Assembly (NCBI GenBank): GCA_022821235.1
Contig: JAJEEA010000130.1
Location: 1-34,061, forward strand
Reading direction: 5' to 3'
Origin: Vicinamibacteria bacterium
GTDB lineage: Bacteria; Acidobacteriota; Vicinamibacteria; Vicinamibacterales; UBA8438
Length of the DNA stretch: 34,061 nt
Shown: one piece after another, positions 23,744 through 32,179 of the stretch
Numbering within the stretch: the first letter of the stretch is position 1
Layout: each line of letters begins with the position of its first letter
Translations under genes and position numbers: made by a program
Notes under the pieces: generated by a model
Told to the model about the DNA's origin: nothing
What the model saw: only the letters and a program-made list of their open reading frames with translations
The model's database searches: none

Positions 23744-25507
23744 ATGCGCCAGCACTCCATGGTGAAAGCCGTCGGCGCCGCCGCCCTCCTGGTGGTCGGG
23801 TCGGCGATCGCGGCCGAAGCCCAGTACAGCCTCACCGTCAACCGCGACCGGCTGATCAACGCCGCGAGAGAGCCGCAGAACTGGCTGCTCATGAACGGCG
23901 ACTACACCGCGACCCGCTACTCTCGGCTCACCCAGATCGACCGCGACAACGTCGCCGACCTCCGCATGGTGTGGGCGCTGGCCCTCGGCGGCATGCAGGA
24001 CACCGGGCGCAACGGCCCCGAGGCCGAGCTCAACCCCCTGGTCGACAACGGCTTCCTGTACACCAGCGACGGGTGGGGGACCGTGTACAAGATCGACGCC
24101 CGCAACCCGAACTACGGCGAGTTCGTCTGGATCGCCGACCCCGGCGTCGACCACGAGGGCAACACCTCGCGCACCCGCGGCATCGCCCTCTGGGAGGACC
24201 GGGTGCTGGCGAACCTGCCCGACGGCCGGGTCATCTCCATCGACCGCGAGAACGGCGAGATCATGTGGGACGTCGAGATCACGGGCGTCAACGAGTTCGG
24301 CCGCCGCGAGCGCTTCCTGACCGCCCCGATCGTCGCCGAGGGCAAGGTCATCGTGCACAACGGCGCCGGCGACGGCGGCACCCGGGGCTGGGTGGCGGCC
24401 CTCGACGTCGACACCGGCGACGAGCTGTGGCGCTGGTGGGTCGTGCCCGAGCCCGGCCAGCCCGGCAGCGAGACCTGGAAGGACGACCACAACGCCTGGA
24501 AGACCGGCGGCGGCGGCATCTGGCAGACCGGGTCCTACGACCCCGAGACGAGGCTCTACATCGTCGGCACCGGCAACCCGTTCCCCGGCTACGACGCCGA
24601 GTTCCGCCCCGGCGACAACCTCTACACCAACAGCGCCGTCGCCCTCGACATCGACACCGGCGAGCTCGAGTGGTACTTCCAGTACACCCCGAACGACTCG
24701 TGGGACTACGACGAGGTCGGGGTGCACATGCTCTACGACCTCGAGATCGACGGCCGCATGCGGAAGGTCGTCTCCCACTACGCGCGCAACGGGTTCTTCT
24801 ACACCCTCGACCGCACCGACGGCAGCTTCATCCGCGGCGCCCAGTACGTCAACGACCTGAACTGGACGGCGGGGCTCGACCCCGTCACCGGCAAGCCCGT
24901 CGAGTACGACCCGAACCTCGACGTCCAGATCTACAACCCCGAGGCCCGCGCCATGCGCGGCGACCGCGACGAGATGAAGCGCGCCTGCCCGACCTGGCAC
25001 GGCGGGGTCGCCCACCAGCCCATGGCCTACAACCCCGTGAAGCACATCGCCTACGGCGTCGGCACCGAGGGCTGCTTCGAGCAGACCGGCGCGGCCATGG
25101 TCCCCGCCTCGCCCGAGGGCGACATCGATCCCCAGCGCAGCGAGCGCCGGCAGTACGACAGCGACCTCTACTACGGCGCCCTGACCGCGTTCGACGCGGT
25201 CGACCACGAGGTGATCGGCAAGGCGGTGACCGAGATCGAGATCCGCTCCGGCGTGACCGCCACCGCCGGCGGCCTCGTGTTCACGGCCCTCCAGGACGGC
25301 TGGCTCGTCGCCTACAACGACGAGACCCTCGAAGAGCTGTGGCGCTTCAACGTCGGCACCCCCCTCAAGGGCGCCCCCGTCACCTACGCCATCGGGCCCA
25401 CGCAGTACGTCGCGGTGCAGTCCAGCGGCCGCCACCTGCACCCGGTGAGGTACGACAACCTCGAGAACTCGAGCTACCTGTTCGTGTTCGCCCTCGACCA
25501 GCGCTGA
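23744..25507 (+). CDS. Periplasmic PQQ-dependent dehydrogenase
   Basis: This 587-residue protein has a signal peptide (1-26, 'IAAEAQ') and an eight-bladed quinoprotein propeller. Visible blade and PQQ-site features include 'NWLLMNGDYTATRYSRLTQI', 'DLRMVWAL', 'GWGTVYKIDARN', 'AALDVDTGDELWRWW', 'GGGIWQTGSYDPET', 'NDSWDYDEVG' with the catalytic aspartate region, 'RNGFFYTLDRTDGSF' and 'VTATAGGLVFTALQDGWLVA'. It fits the methanol/ethanol dehydrogenase family without a fused cytochrome c domain. The adjacent-cysteine pair of classical enzymes is not seen; 'HNGAGDGGTRGW' occupies that area. Electrons would pass to a separate cytochrome c. The substrate cannot be told; PQQ synthesis genes are not in the window. 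Confidence 0.9.
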   Translation: MRQHSMVKAVGAAALLVVGSAIAAEAQYSLTVNRDRLINAAREPQNWLLMNGDYTATRYSRLTQIDRDNVADLRMVWALALGGMQDTGRNGPEAELNPLVDNGFLYTSDGWGTVYKIDARNPNYGEFVWIADPGVDHEGNTSRTRGIALWEDRVLANLPDGRVISIDRENGEIMWDVEITGVNEFGRRERFLTAPIVAEGKVIVHNGAGDGGTRGWVAALDVDTGDELWRWWVVPEPGQPGSETWKDDHNAWKTGGGGIWQTGSYDPETRLYIVGTGNPFPGYDAEFRPGDNLYTNSAVALDIDTGELEWYFQYTPNDSWDYDEVGVHMLYDLEIDGRMRKVVSHYARNGFFYTLDRTDGSFIRGAQYVNDLNWTAGLDPVTGKPVEYDPNLDVQIYNPEARAMRGDRDEMKRACPTWHGGVAHQPMAYNPVKHIAYGVGTEGCFEQTGAAMVPASPEGDIDPQRSERRQYDSDLYYGALTAFDAVDHEVIGKAVTEIEIRSGVTATAGGLVFTALQDGWLVAYNDETLEELWRFNVGTPLKGAPVTYAIGPTQYVAVQSSGRHLHPVRYDNLENSSYLFVFALDQR

Positions 25508-25522
25508 CCCCTTCGCTCCGCT

Positions 25523-25551
25523 CTCCCCGGACGGTCGGACCGTCCGGGGAG
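25523..25551. terminator. Perfect 14-bp palindrome after the PQQ dehydrogenase
   Basis: Arms 25523-25536 (ctccccggacggtc) and 25538-25551 are exact complements around a single G. The palindrome lies 16 nt after the stop codon and is followed by a pyrimidine-rich stretch on the plus strand. It most likely ends the PQQ dehydrogenase transcript. It also marks the point where base composition drops into the ATPase/DUF4435 pair. Confidence 0.65.
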
Positions 25552-25593
25552 GACAGGACCATTCCCTGCTTTCTGTCTGTCCTTGTACTTCCC

Positions 25594-26916
25594 ATGGACT
25601 CACCACAACTTCTTCGACTTCAGCGAATCGAGGTCGACGGCCTGTTCGGCATTTACGACCATCACATCGACCTCAACCTTGAGGACCGGGTAACGCTCCT
25701 GCATGGCGCGAATGGCGTTGGAAAAACCACCGTCCTGCGAATGGTCGACGGGCTCTTGCGACAAAAACTCACCTACTTCCGACGTATTCCGTTTTCTCGC
25801 CTGCTTCTCGGCTTCCACGGCGACAGCGTTCTTGAGTTGACGAACAAGGGAGGCACCACCGAACTCAAATTAACGAAGCCGAAAAGCCGCCCCCGCTCAT
25901 CCCGCATCGACCTCGGCCCGACCGAAGCAGAGTCCATCGCGGCAAAAGCCGACTACCTCCAACCTTACAGCAGCGTTCCCACTGCATGGATTGACCTCAG
26001 GTACGACGAAGTGTTGTCCGAGTCGGAAGTCATCTCCAGATACGGCGCGCCGACTACCCGTCGCAAGAGTACCCAGGAGCATGACATTCCTTGGCTTAAG
26101 GACTTCCTGAATCGCGCAAATGCCTACTTGATCGAAGCTCAACGATTGGTCCGCACTCCATGGGATCTCAACTCGCCCGACGACCTCCAATTCCGGCGTC
26201 GGCGTCGGTCCATTCCGTTTATTTCACGTGTTTCCGAGTGCAGCTTCAACTTCAAGAAACGGCTCGACGATACTATGGCCGATTATGGACGGCAAGCACA
26301 GACACTGGATCAAACATTTCCACAACGTCTTATTTCGACGACCGAACCACTAACACCGGAGGACCTACGTCAGCGGATGACAGCTCTGGACCAAAAGACA
26401 AAGGACTTCATGGAGATTGGCATCCTTGAGGAGACTCCCGCGCCACCCTTCGATACCGACAGACTACGCGACATGGACCCCACTGAAGCGCGTGTCATGA
26501 CGCTCCACATTCAGGACACCGAACACAAGCTCGAAGCATTGGAGCGCCTAGCGAGCCGAACTCGCCTTCTTCTTAAGAGCGTAAACGGAAAATTCCAAAA
26601 CAAGCAGATTCATGTAGATCGAGAAAACGGCTTGGTAGCGAAAGATAAGGACGGCGAGCGGTTGCAGCTAGACTTGCTATCCTCCGGCGAACAACACGAG
26701 CTTGTATTGCACTACGATCTTCTGTTTAGGGTCCGCCCCAACACCGCCGTCCTGATCGACGAACCCGAGCTGTCACTTCACGTTGGATGGCAGAAGAAGT
26801 TTCTCCCGGATCTAGCAGAGATTGTCCAACTATCCGGATTCGACGCGGTGGTCGCCACCCACTCGCCTTTCATCGTCGGCGATCGAGACGACCTCATGGT
26901 CGCTCTGGGCAATTGA
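25594..26916 (+). CDS. AAA ATPase of a PARIS-like defence pair (AriA-like)
   Basis: This 440-residue protein is an ABC-like AAA ATPase. It has Walker A 'HGANGVGKTT' (37-46), a long middle insertion (about 60-340) with helical, charged segments, the signature 'LSSGEQHE', Walker B 'TAVLIDEPELSLH' and the H-loop 'VATHSPFIVG'. This is the AAA_15/AAA_21 build of AriA in PARIS and of OLD-like ATPases, but without a fused TOPRIM domain. The DUF4435 gene follows 27 bp later on the same strand, the gene order of PARIS, in which the ATPase senses a phage anti-restriction protein and releases the nuclease. Codon use is clearly richer in A/T than in neighbouring genes, suggesting horizontal transfer. Confidence 0.82.
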   Translation: MDSPQLLRLQRIEVDGLFGIYDHHIDLNLEDRVTLLHGANGVGKTTVLRMVDGLLRQKLTYFRRIPFSRLLLGFHGDSVLELTNKGGTTELKLTKPKSRPRSSRIDLGPTEAESIAAKADYLQPYSSVPTAWIDLRYDEVLSESEVISRYGAPTTRRKSTQEHDIPWLKDFLNRANAYLIEAQRLVRTPWDLNSPDDLQFRRRRRSIPFISRVSECSFNFKKRLDDTMADYGRQAQTLDQTFPQRLISTTEPLTPEDLRQRMTALDQKTKDFMEIGILEETPAPPFDTDRLRDMDPTEARVMTLHIQDTEHKLEALERLASRTRLLLKSVNGKFQNKQIHVDRENGLVAKDKDGERLQLDLLSSGEQHELVLHYDLLFRVRPNTAVLIDEPELSLHVGWQKKFLPDLAEIVQLSGFDAVVATHSPFIVGDRDDLMVALGN

Positions 26917-26943
26917 GCCTGGGTCGCGTTAGTAGGCACGACG

Positions 26944-27771
26944 ATGCTGCACGGGCACAAATCTCCCGGGACGCTTGTGGCCGAGATCAAGATGAGCCGC
27001 AGGTCTCATGAGGGTGCCTTTCTGCTTGTCGAAGGCAGGGACGACATCCGCTTTTGGAAGTCGCGGTGCCATGCCACCTGCGAGCTAATAGACGGCGAGG
27101 GAAAGCCGAACGTTATCGGAGGAATTCAACAACTCGATACCGAGCAGTTCCCAGGTGCTCTCGCAGTCGTGGACACCGACTACGACCTCCCCACACGCCC
27201 GCGCGTCGAGTCCGGCAACCTGCTGTACACGGACGCCCACGACCTCGAGTGTCTTCTCTGTCGGTCGTCCGCTCTCGATCGAGTGCTAGCCGAGCACGGC
27301 GCTCTTGCGAAGATTCAGCAATTCGAGCTCGCAGGCGTTGACGTACGCACAGCCCTTCTCGAAAGGACATTGGTCTTCGGACGCTTGCGGTGGGCAGCGT
27401 CCCACGCTCGACCGGCGATTGCCCTGCGCGAAATTGCGGTACAGCGGTTTGTGGACGAGAATACCTGGGCGGTAGACGCCGAGAAGCTGCTTCGCCAAGC
27501 TGCTCCCAATGTGCGGGCAATCGAGGGTCGTCTCGCGCAACTTCCAGAGGCGGATCCCTGGTACATTGCCCGGGGACACGATATGGTCCAGATTCTCAGG
27601 ATAGGGCTCCGGCGGGTTCTTGGAGACCTACCCGCCCGCATCAAGGCGAACGACATCGCCGGATTTCTTCGCGTGGGCATGTCCCCCGAAGCTCTGAGAG
27701 GCACGGGTCTGGGGGCCGGTCTTCATTCGTGGCAGGCAGCGAATCAGCCCTATTCAATACTGGCGGATTGA
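26944..27771 (+). CDS. DUF4435 TOPRIM-like effector of a PARIS-like pair (AriB-like)
   Basis: This 275-residue protein matches DUF4435. The N-terminal TOPRIM-type strand 'FLLVEGRDDIRFW' supplies glutamate E30, and 'LAVVDTDYD' supplies D77, D79 and D81, the metal-binding D-x-D of TOPRIM enzymes. A 'HDLECLL' segment follows, as in other members. The C-terminal half is helical and less conserved. In PARIS, AriB is held by the ATPase AriA and when released acts as a toxic nuclease that cuts host tRNA. The fit here rests on gene order, domains and size; I cannot tell from sequence what triggers it or what it cuts. Confidence 0.82.
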   Translation: MLHGHKSPGTLVAEIKMSRRSHEGAFLLVEGRDDIRFWKSRCHATCELIDGEGKPNVIGGIQQLDTEQFPGALAVVDTDYDLPTRPRVESGNLLYTDAHDLECLLCRSSALDRVLAEHGALAKIQQFELAGVDVRTALLERTLVFGRLRWAASHARPAIALREIAVQRFVDENTWAVDAEKLLRQAAPNVRAIEGRLAQLPEADPWYIARGHDMVQILRIGLRRVLGDLPARIKANDIAGFLRVGMSPEALRGTGLGAGLHSWQAANQPYSILAD

Positions 27772-27819
27772 CGGTGGCGGCAGCGCTCACGACAGTCGTA
27801 GCCGCGCCGAGGTGCACGG

Positions 27820-30309
27820 ATGTTGAGCGACCTTCGCCATGCGGTCCGGGTGCTGGGCAAGGCCCGGGGCTGGACGCTCGTGGTGCTGGTGTCGCTGGCG
27901 CTGGGCATTGGCGCCAACACCGCGCTGTTCAGCGCCGTCGACGGCATGCTCTTCCAGACGCTGCCGGTGGCCGACCCCGACGGTCTCGTGCGCCTGCGCT
28001 GGACCGGCGACAACGGCGCGGCCCGGGGGGTGACGTCCGCCGGGACCACCGGGGGCAGGGGCGTCTCGGGCTCCTTCTCGTACCCCGCTTTCGAAGCGCT
28101 GCGCGACGCCGGCGAGACCCTCGCCGGGATGTTCGCGGCGACGCCGACGTCCCTGACCCTGGTCGTCGACGGACGGGCCGAGATCGCGACCGGCCTCGCC
28201 GCCACCGGCGACTACCTCCGGGTGCTCGGCGTGCAGCCGGCCGCGGGCCGCGCCATCGGCCCGGACGACGACCGGCCGGGGGCCGAGCCGGTGGCCATGA
28301 TCAGCCACTCGTTCCGGGAGCGCCGCTTCGGCCCCGAGGCGGACCCCACGGGCACGGTCATCCGCGTCAACGACGTGCCCACCACCATCGTGGGCGTGCT
28401 GCCGCCCGGCTACGTCGGCATTCGCCGGCCGGACGCGACGGCGGCCGACGTGCACCTGCCCCTCGCCACCCTGCGGTTGCCGGAAGGCTACGGCAGCCTC
28501 ACGGACGCGACGTTCTGGTGGCTCCCGATCATGGGGCGGCTGGCCCCGGGGGCGACCGCGGCACAGGTGCAGGGCAACCTGGACGGGGTGCTCCGGGCCG
28601 CCGCGCAGTCGGCGCTGGCGTCGTTCCTCGACGGCCTGACGGAGGACGAGCGGGGGCTCGCGCGGAACCGGAACCGCAGCGCCGAGCCGCGGCTGCTCGT
28701 CTCGTCCGGCCGGCAGGGGCTCTACGACGCGAGCCCCCGGTCGTCGGGTCAGGCCCTCGTTCTCGGCGTCGTCGTCGCCCTCGTGCTGCTCATCGTGTGC
28801 GCCAACGTGGCCACCCTGCTGCTGTCGCGGGCGGCGTCGCGCGAGCGGGAGGTGGCGATTCGCATGTCGGTCGGCGCCACGCGCGGGCGGCTGGTCCGCC
28901 AGTTGCTGACCGAGAGCCTGCTCCTCTCCGCCGCCGGCGGGACGCTCGCCCTGCCCGTGGCGTGGGCGGCACGCCGCCTGCTGCCGTTCGGCCAGGCGAG
29001 CCCTTTCGACTGGCGGGTCTTCGCCTTCGCGGGGGGGCTGAGCCTCGCGGCGGGCATCGCGTTCAGCCTCGTGCCCGCCCTGCGCGCCACCCGCGCCGAC
29101 CCGGCGGGCGCGCTCAAGGAACAGACCCGGAACGTGGCGCTGTCGCGCTCGCGGCTGAGCCGGACCCTGATCGTGGCCCAGGTCGCGGTGTCGCTGGCCC
29201 TGCTCGTCGGGGCCGGGCTGTTCCTGAAGACCCTGGCCAACCTCCGGGGCGTCGACGTCGGGTTCAACCCCGAGCGGGTGCTGCTGTTCCAACTCGACTC
29301 GACCCGGAGCGGCTACGCCGCCGAGGAGTCGGTCGCGCTGTACACCCGCATCGCCGACCGTCTGCGGGTCCTGCCGGGCGTGCGATCGGTCACGGTGGCC
29401 CAGACCGCGCTGCTCGGCGGTGGGGTGTGGATCAGCACCGTGCACGTCGAGGGGCAGACCGGCGCGGGTCAGGGCACCCACATGATGACGGTGGCGCCCG
29501 GCTTCTTCGACACCATGGAGATCCCGCTGCTCGCGGGACGCGGCTTCGAGCCCCGCGACGACGCCGACGCGCCCCGCGTCGCGGTGATCAACGCCGCCGC
29601 CGCGACGGAGCTGTTCGGGACCGGCGACGCGGTGGGCCGGCGGTTCGGGTTCGACCCCGAGGAGCGGGGCGAGGTCGAGGTCGTCGGGGTCGTCCGCGAC
29701 ACCCGCTACGACGACCTGCGGGGCGCGGCGCCGCCGACGGTGTTCCGCTCCGCCGTGCAGTCTCCGCTCCGCTCCGCCACGTTCGCGCTGCGGACCGCCG
29801 GCCCGCCGAACGCCCTGACTCCGGCGGTGCGCGAGAGCGTCCGGCAGATCGACCCGCGGCTTCCGATAATGAACGTCACCACCCAGACTGCGGCGATAGC
29901 GGAGCGGATGTCGGCCGAGCGGCTCTACGCCGTCGCCTATGCCTCGTTCGGCGGGCTGGCGACCCTGCTCGCCGCCATCGGGCTGTTCGGGCTGGCCTCG
30001 TACACCGTGACCCGGCGCACCGGCGAGATCGGCATCCGGATGGCCCTCGGCGCGCCGTCGACGGGCATCGCCTGGATGGTGCTGCGCGAGTCGCTGGTGC
30101 TCGTCGCCGCCGGCGTCGCGGCCGGGGTCGGGATGGTGCTGCTGGCCGGCCGCCTGGTGGCGAGCCTGATTCACGGCCTCGCCCCCACCGACCCGGTCAC
30201 CATCGTCCAGGCGGCCGTCCTCCTCGCGGTCATCGCGGCGGCGGCGGCTTGGCTGCCCGCCCGGCGCGCCTCCCGCGTCGACCCCCTCACCGCGCTCCAG
30301 GACGAGTGA
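27820..30309 (+). CDS. Orphan MacB/FtsX-type ABC permease (ADOP family)
   Basis: This 829-residue protein has the duplicated permease layout of acidobacterial orphan permeases. The N-terminal 'MLSDLRHAVRVLGKARGWTL' leads to a first helix (about 20-42) with 'LALGIGANTALFSAVD'. It is followed by a periplasmic MacB_PCD domain, an FtsX block with 'LLLSRAASREREVAIRMSVG' and several helices (about 305-430), a second periplasmic domain, and a last FtsX block with 'RRTGEIGIRMALGAP'. It ends with 'LPARRASRVDPLTALQDE'. No ATPase gene is adjacent, as usual for this family. It may export or sense small molecules or lipids; the substrate is unknown. Its 3' end is repeated downstream. Confidence 0.9.
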   Translation: MLSDLRHAVRVLGKARGWTLVVLVSLALGIGANTALFSAVDGMLFQTLPVADPDGLVRLRWTGDNGAARGVTSAGTTGGRGVSGSFSYPAFEALRDAGETLAGMFAATPTSLTLVVDGRAEIATGLAATGDYLRVLGVQPAAGRAIGPDDDRPGAEPVAMISHSFRERRFGPEADPTGTVIRVNDVPTTIVGVLPPGYVGIRRPDATAADVHLPLATLRLPEGYGSLTDATFWWLPIMGRLAPGATAAQVQGNLDGVLRAAAQSALASFLDGLTEDERGLARNRNRSAEPRLLVSSGRQGLYDASPRSSGQALVLGVVVALVLLIVCANVATLLLSRAASREREVAIRMSVGATRGRLVRQLLTESLLLSAAGGTLALPVAWAARRLLPFGQASPFDWRVFAFAGGLSLAAGIAFSLVPALRATRADPAGALKEQTRNVALSRSRLSRTLIVAQVAVSLALLVGAGLFLKTLANLRGVDVGFNPERVLLFQLDSTRSGYAAEESVALYTRIADRLRVLPGVRSVTVAQTALLGGGVWISTVHVEGQTGAGQGTHMMTVAPGFFDTMEIPLLAGRGFEPRDDADAPRVAVINAAAATELFGTGDAVGRRFGFDPEERGEVEVVGVVRDTRYDDLRGAAPPTVFRSAVQSPLRSATFALRTAGPPNALTPAVRESVRQIDPRLPIMNVTTQTAAIAERMSAERLYAVAYASFGGLATLLAAIGLFGLASYTVTRRTGEIGIRMALGAPSTGIAWMVLRESLVLVAAGVAAGVGMVLLAGRLVASLIHGLAPTDPVTIVQAAVLLAVIAAAAAWLPARRASRVDPLTALQDE

Positions 30310-30534
30310 GACCGCGGACCGGCCGGTGGTCGTGCCCGAACGCCCTGCCGTCGGACGACACCCCTCACCGCGTCCAGGACGAGTGAGACGGCAGACCGGC
30401 CGGTGGTCGTGCCCGAACACCGTGCCGTCGGACGACACCCCCTCGCCGCGCTCCAGGACGAGTGAGACGGCGGACCGGCCGGTGGTCGTGCGTGAGTCGT
30501 GCCGGAACGCCGGGCCGTCGGACGACACCCCTCG
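30286..30534 (+). repeat. Three tandem copies of the permease 3' end
   Basis: The last codons of the permease gene and about 55 bases after its stop are repeated twice more, with periods of 77 and 79 bp. 'tccaggacgagtgagac' begins at 30296, 30373 and 30452, each followed by 'ggccggtggtcgtg' and 'gtcggacgacac'. The first copy contains the true stop; the others are non-coding. The third copy has a short internal insertion. Confidence 0.85.
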
Positions 30535-30540
30535 ACGATG

Positions 30541-30675
30541 GTGCGAGGACAGCCGCCCTGCCCTGGTCGTCGACGGACGGGTCGAGCTTTCGACCCGCTT
30601 GGTCAACATCGGCGACTACGAGCGGGTCGAGCTCTCGACCGGCCTGGCCGCCGTCGCCGACCGTCGTGGGCGGCT
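30541..30675 (+). pseudogene. Relic of an ADOP permease segment
   Basis: After the tandem repeat, 30561-30581 is identical to 28157-28177 inside the permease gene. The next 38 bases align without gaps at lower identity, up to 'ggcgactac' in both. In frame it reads 'LVVDGRVELSTRLVNIGDY' against 'LVVDGRAEIATGLAATGDY'. A second half-copy ('ERVELSTGLAAVA') follows. It is a fragment of a paralogous permease or of a rearranged copy, without start or stop context. This and the tandem repeat fill the 366-bp gap before the AbiEii gene. Confidence 0.6.
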
Positions 30676-31494
30676 TCAATCAGGTCGAACGTGCTCCGTC
30701 AGGAGCCGCGCCGCGTTCTCCCTGGTCAGCGATTCCACGTCCTCGGTGCGCTCGAGGAACGGGCGGACGTCGGCGACGGCGCGGTCCCAGTCGAGGGCGT
30801 CGATTCGGGCGGCCACGGTCTCCCGCCAGGTTCGGGCGTTCAGCTCCGCGCCGGCCCGGTCGGTCTGCCGCAGCGCCGCGTTCAACAACGTCAGGTTCGG
30901 CGCCGGCCACGTCGGGTCGCTCAGATACCAGATCAGGTCGTACAGGTCCCGCCCCTTGGTCCAGGGCCGCTGCAGGAGGGCGTGGAGCTTGCCGGCGAGC
31001 AGCGACGCCCGGTCGTGATGGCAGAGGCGCAAGGTGACGTGGCGGCGCACGAGGCGGGTGTCGAGCACGGCGCCGGCCGGTGGACGCGTATCGACCTCGA
31101 TCTTGACCGCGAGCGCCTCCTCCCGGCGAAGCGACAGGCCCGCCTCGTGCAGGATGCCCCTGACGCGCACGAACGCGCCGTGCACCGGCCGGCCGTCCCG
31201 CATCGACAGGTCGACGACGTAGCCTTCTCGCGCCAGCTCCGCGCGGATGGCCTTCAGCCAGGCCCGCAGGTCGTACCGCGACGGGTCGCCTTCGAGCGTG
31301 AAGTCGAGGTCTTCGGAATAGCGCGGCAGCGCGAAGAGGAAGCGCAGGCAGGTCCCGCCGTGAAAGGCGAGCGGCACCATCGCGCCCGCCTTCTGCAGAA
31401 CGCCGAGAATGCGGGCCTGCAGGTATTCGCGAGCCCGGTTGCGGCCCTGCACCGGATCGACCGTGCGCACGAGGTCGAGAAGATGGGCCTTCAC
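30676..31494 (-). CDS. AbiEii/AbiGii-family nucleotidyltransferase toxin
   Basis: This 272-residue protein has the AbiEii fold: the nucleotidyltransferase glycine motif 'FHGGTCLRFLF' (G46-G47-T48) and the metal site 'RYSEDLDF' (S60, D62, D64), then 'VKIEVDT' (K131). A C-terminal helical block follows with 'LLAGKLHALLQRPWTKGRDL'. AbiEii toxins transfer nucleotides and stop growth; relatives such as MenT modify tRNA. The GTG start at 31494 overlaps the antitoxin stop (GTGA), the normal type IV AbiE arrangement with antitoxin first. All core motifs are intact, so it is probably functional. Confidence 0.88.
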   Translation of the reverse strand: MKAHLLDLVRTVDPVQGRNRAREYLQARILGVLQKAGAMVPLAFHGGTCLRFLFALPRYSEDLDFTLEGDPSRYDLRAWLKAIRAELAREGYVVDLSMRDGRPVHGAFVRVRGILHEAGLSLRREEALAVKIEVDTRPPAGAVLDTRLVRRHVTLRLCHHDRASLLAGKLHALLQRPWTKGRDLYDLIWYLSDPTWPAPNLTLLNAALRQTDRAGAELNARTWRETVAARIDALDWDRAVADVRPFLERTEDVESLTRENAARLLTEHVRPD

Positions 31495-32129
31495 AGGACC
31501 TCGAAGCTGTCCGCCCGATCACCGGCCATGGCGCGAACGCGACGGGCCGCCCGCCGCAGCTTCGGCCGGGCCGCGGTCGCGGCCAGCCGATCCATCAGGT
31601 CCAGGTCCAGGGCGTCGAGGTCGAGGCGCAGCCCGGCGAGATGGGGCGATTCGTCGCCGCCCGGGCACAGGTGGACGAGATCGAGCAACGCCTTCTCGGG
31701 CCGCGCGACGAACGCCTGCTGATGCCGGCCCACCTCCACGCACCGATAGCCGAACAGCAGGTCGGCCTTCACGTGGCGGCACGAGAAGCGGCCGAGCGCC
31801 GTGGTGCGGAGCTCGGGCCGCGCGGCGGCCACGCTGGTCACCTCGGGCACGTACTCGGGAATGCGCTGCGCGTGCGCCAGCGCGGAGAGGCCGCTGACGT
31901 AGGATCCCTGCACGAGACGGTTGGCGACGAGAAAGGGGTGGGGCGCACGCCGGCGATAGGGAGGCGCCAGCGCATACAGCCCCCGCCGCAGACGGTGGAG
32001 CCGGCCGGTCCGGGTCCAACGCGCGAGCTGGCGCCTGACGTCGGCGGGGTCGACGGCGCCGGCCAGAAGGAGGCCGGTTTCGAACAGGGGTTCGTCGCCG
32101 ACGATCTCCAGCAATTGATCGAATTTCAT
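31491..32129 (-). CDS. AbiEi-family antitoxin / transcriptional regulator
   Basis: This 212-residue protein begins with a winged-helix domain: 'ETGLLLAGAVDPADVRRQLA' (about 17-36) and the wing 'GRLHRLRRGLYALAPPYRR'. The AbiEi-type C-terminal domain follows with 'HPFLVANRLVQGSYVSGLSA', 'VAARPELRTTALGRFSCRHV' and 'VARPEKALLDLVHL'. AbiEi antitoxins neutralise the AbiEii toxin and repress their own promoter by binding inverted repeats. A fitting inverted repeat lies immediately upstream at 32131-32162. The gene precedes and overlaps the toxin gene by 4 nt. Confidence 0.87.
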   Translation of the reverse strand: MKFDQLLEIVGDEPLFETGLLLAGAVDPADVRRQLARWTRTGRLHRLRRGLYALAPPYRRRAPHPFLVANRLVQGSYVSGLSALAHAQRIPEYVPEVTSVAAARPELRTTALGRFSCRHVKADLLFGYRCVEVGRHQQAFVARPEKALLDLVHLCPGGDESPHLAGLRLDLDALDLDLMDRLAATAARPKLRRAARRVRAMAGDRADSFEVL

Positions 32130-32130
32130 A

Positions 32131-32162
32131 GCGACAAAATGCCGTACATGTCATTTTATCGC
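32131..32162 (-). promoter_or_regulatory. Candidate AbiEi operator overlapping a -10-like box
   Basis: Arms 32131-32141 (gcgacaaaatg) and 32152-32162 (cattttatcgc) are inverted repeats matching at 10 of 11 positions, around a 10-nt centre. The repeat ends 2 nt before the antitoxin start. On the minus strand one arm contains 'gataaaat', a possible -10 box, so protein bound here would block transcription. A further 'gcgacgaaacttgtcg' lies just upstream and may be a second half-site. Confidence 0.6.
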
Positions 32163-32179
32163 GACGAAACTTGTCGGCG

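Noticed and set aside
27787-30609. 940-codon minus-strand frame opposite the ADOP permease
   Set aside because: The plus-strand permease has all family motifs; the antisense product is compositionally biased and unlike any known protein.
30578-30640. Repeated 'cgggtcgagct-tcgacc' motifs as an operator pair
   Set aside because: They fall inside the permease relic and are better explained as internal duplication of coding sequence.
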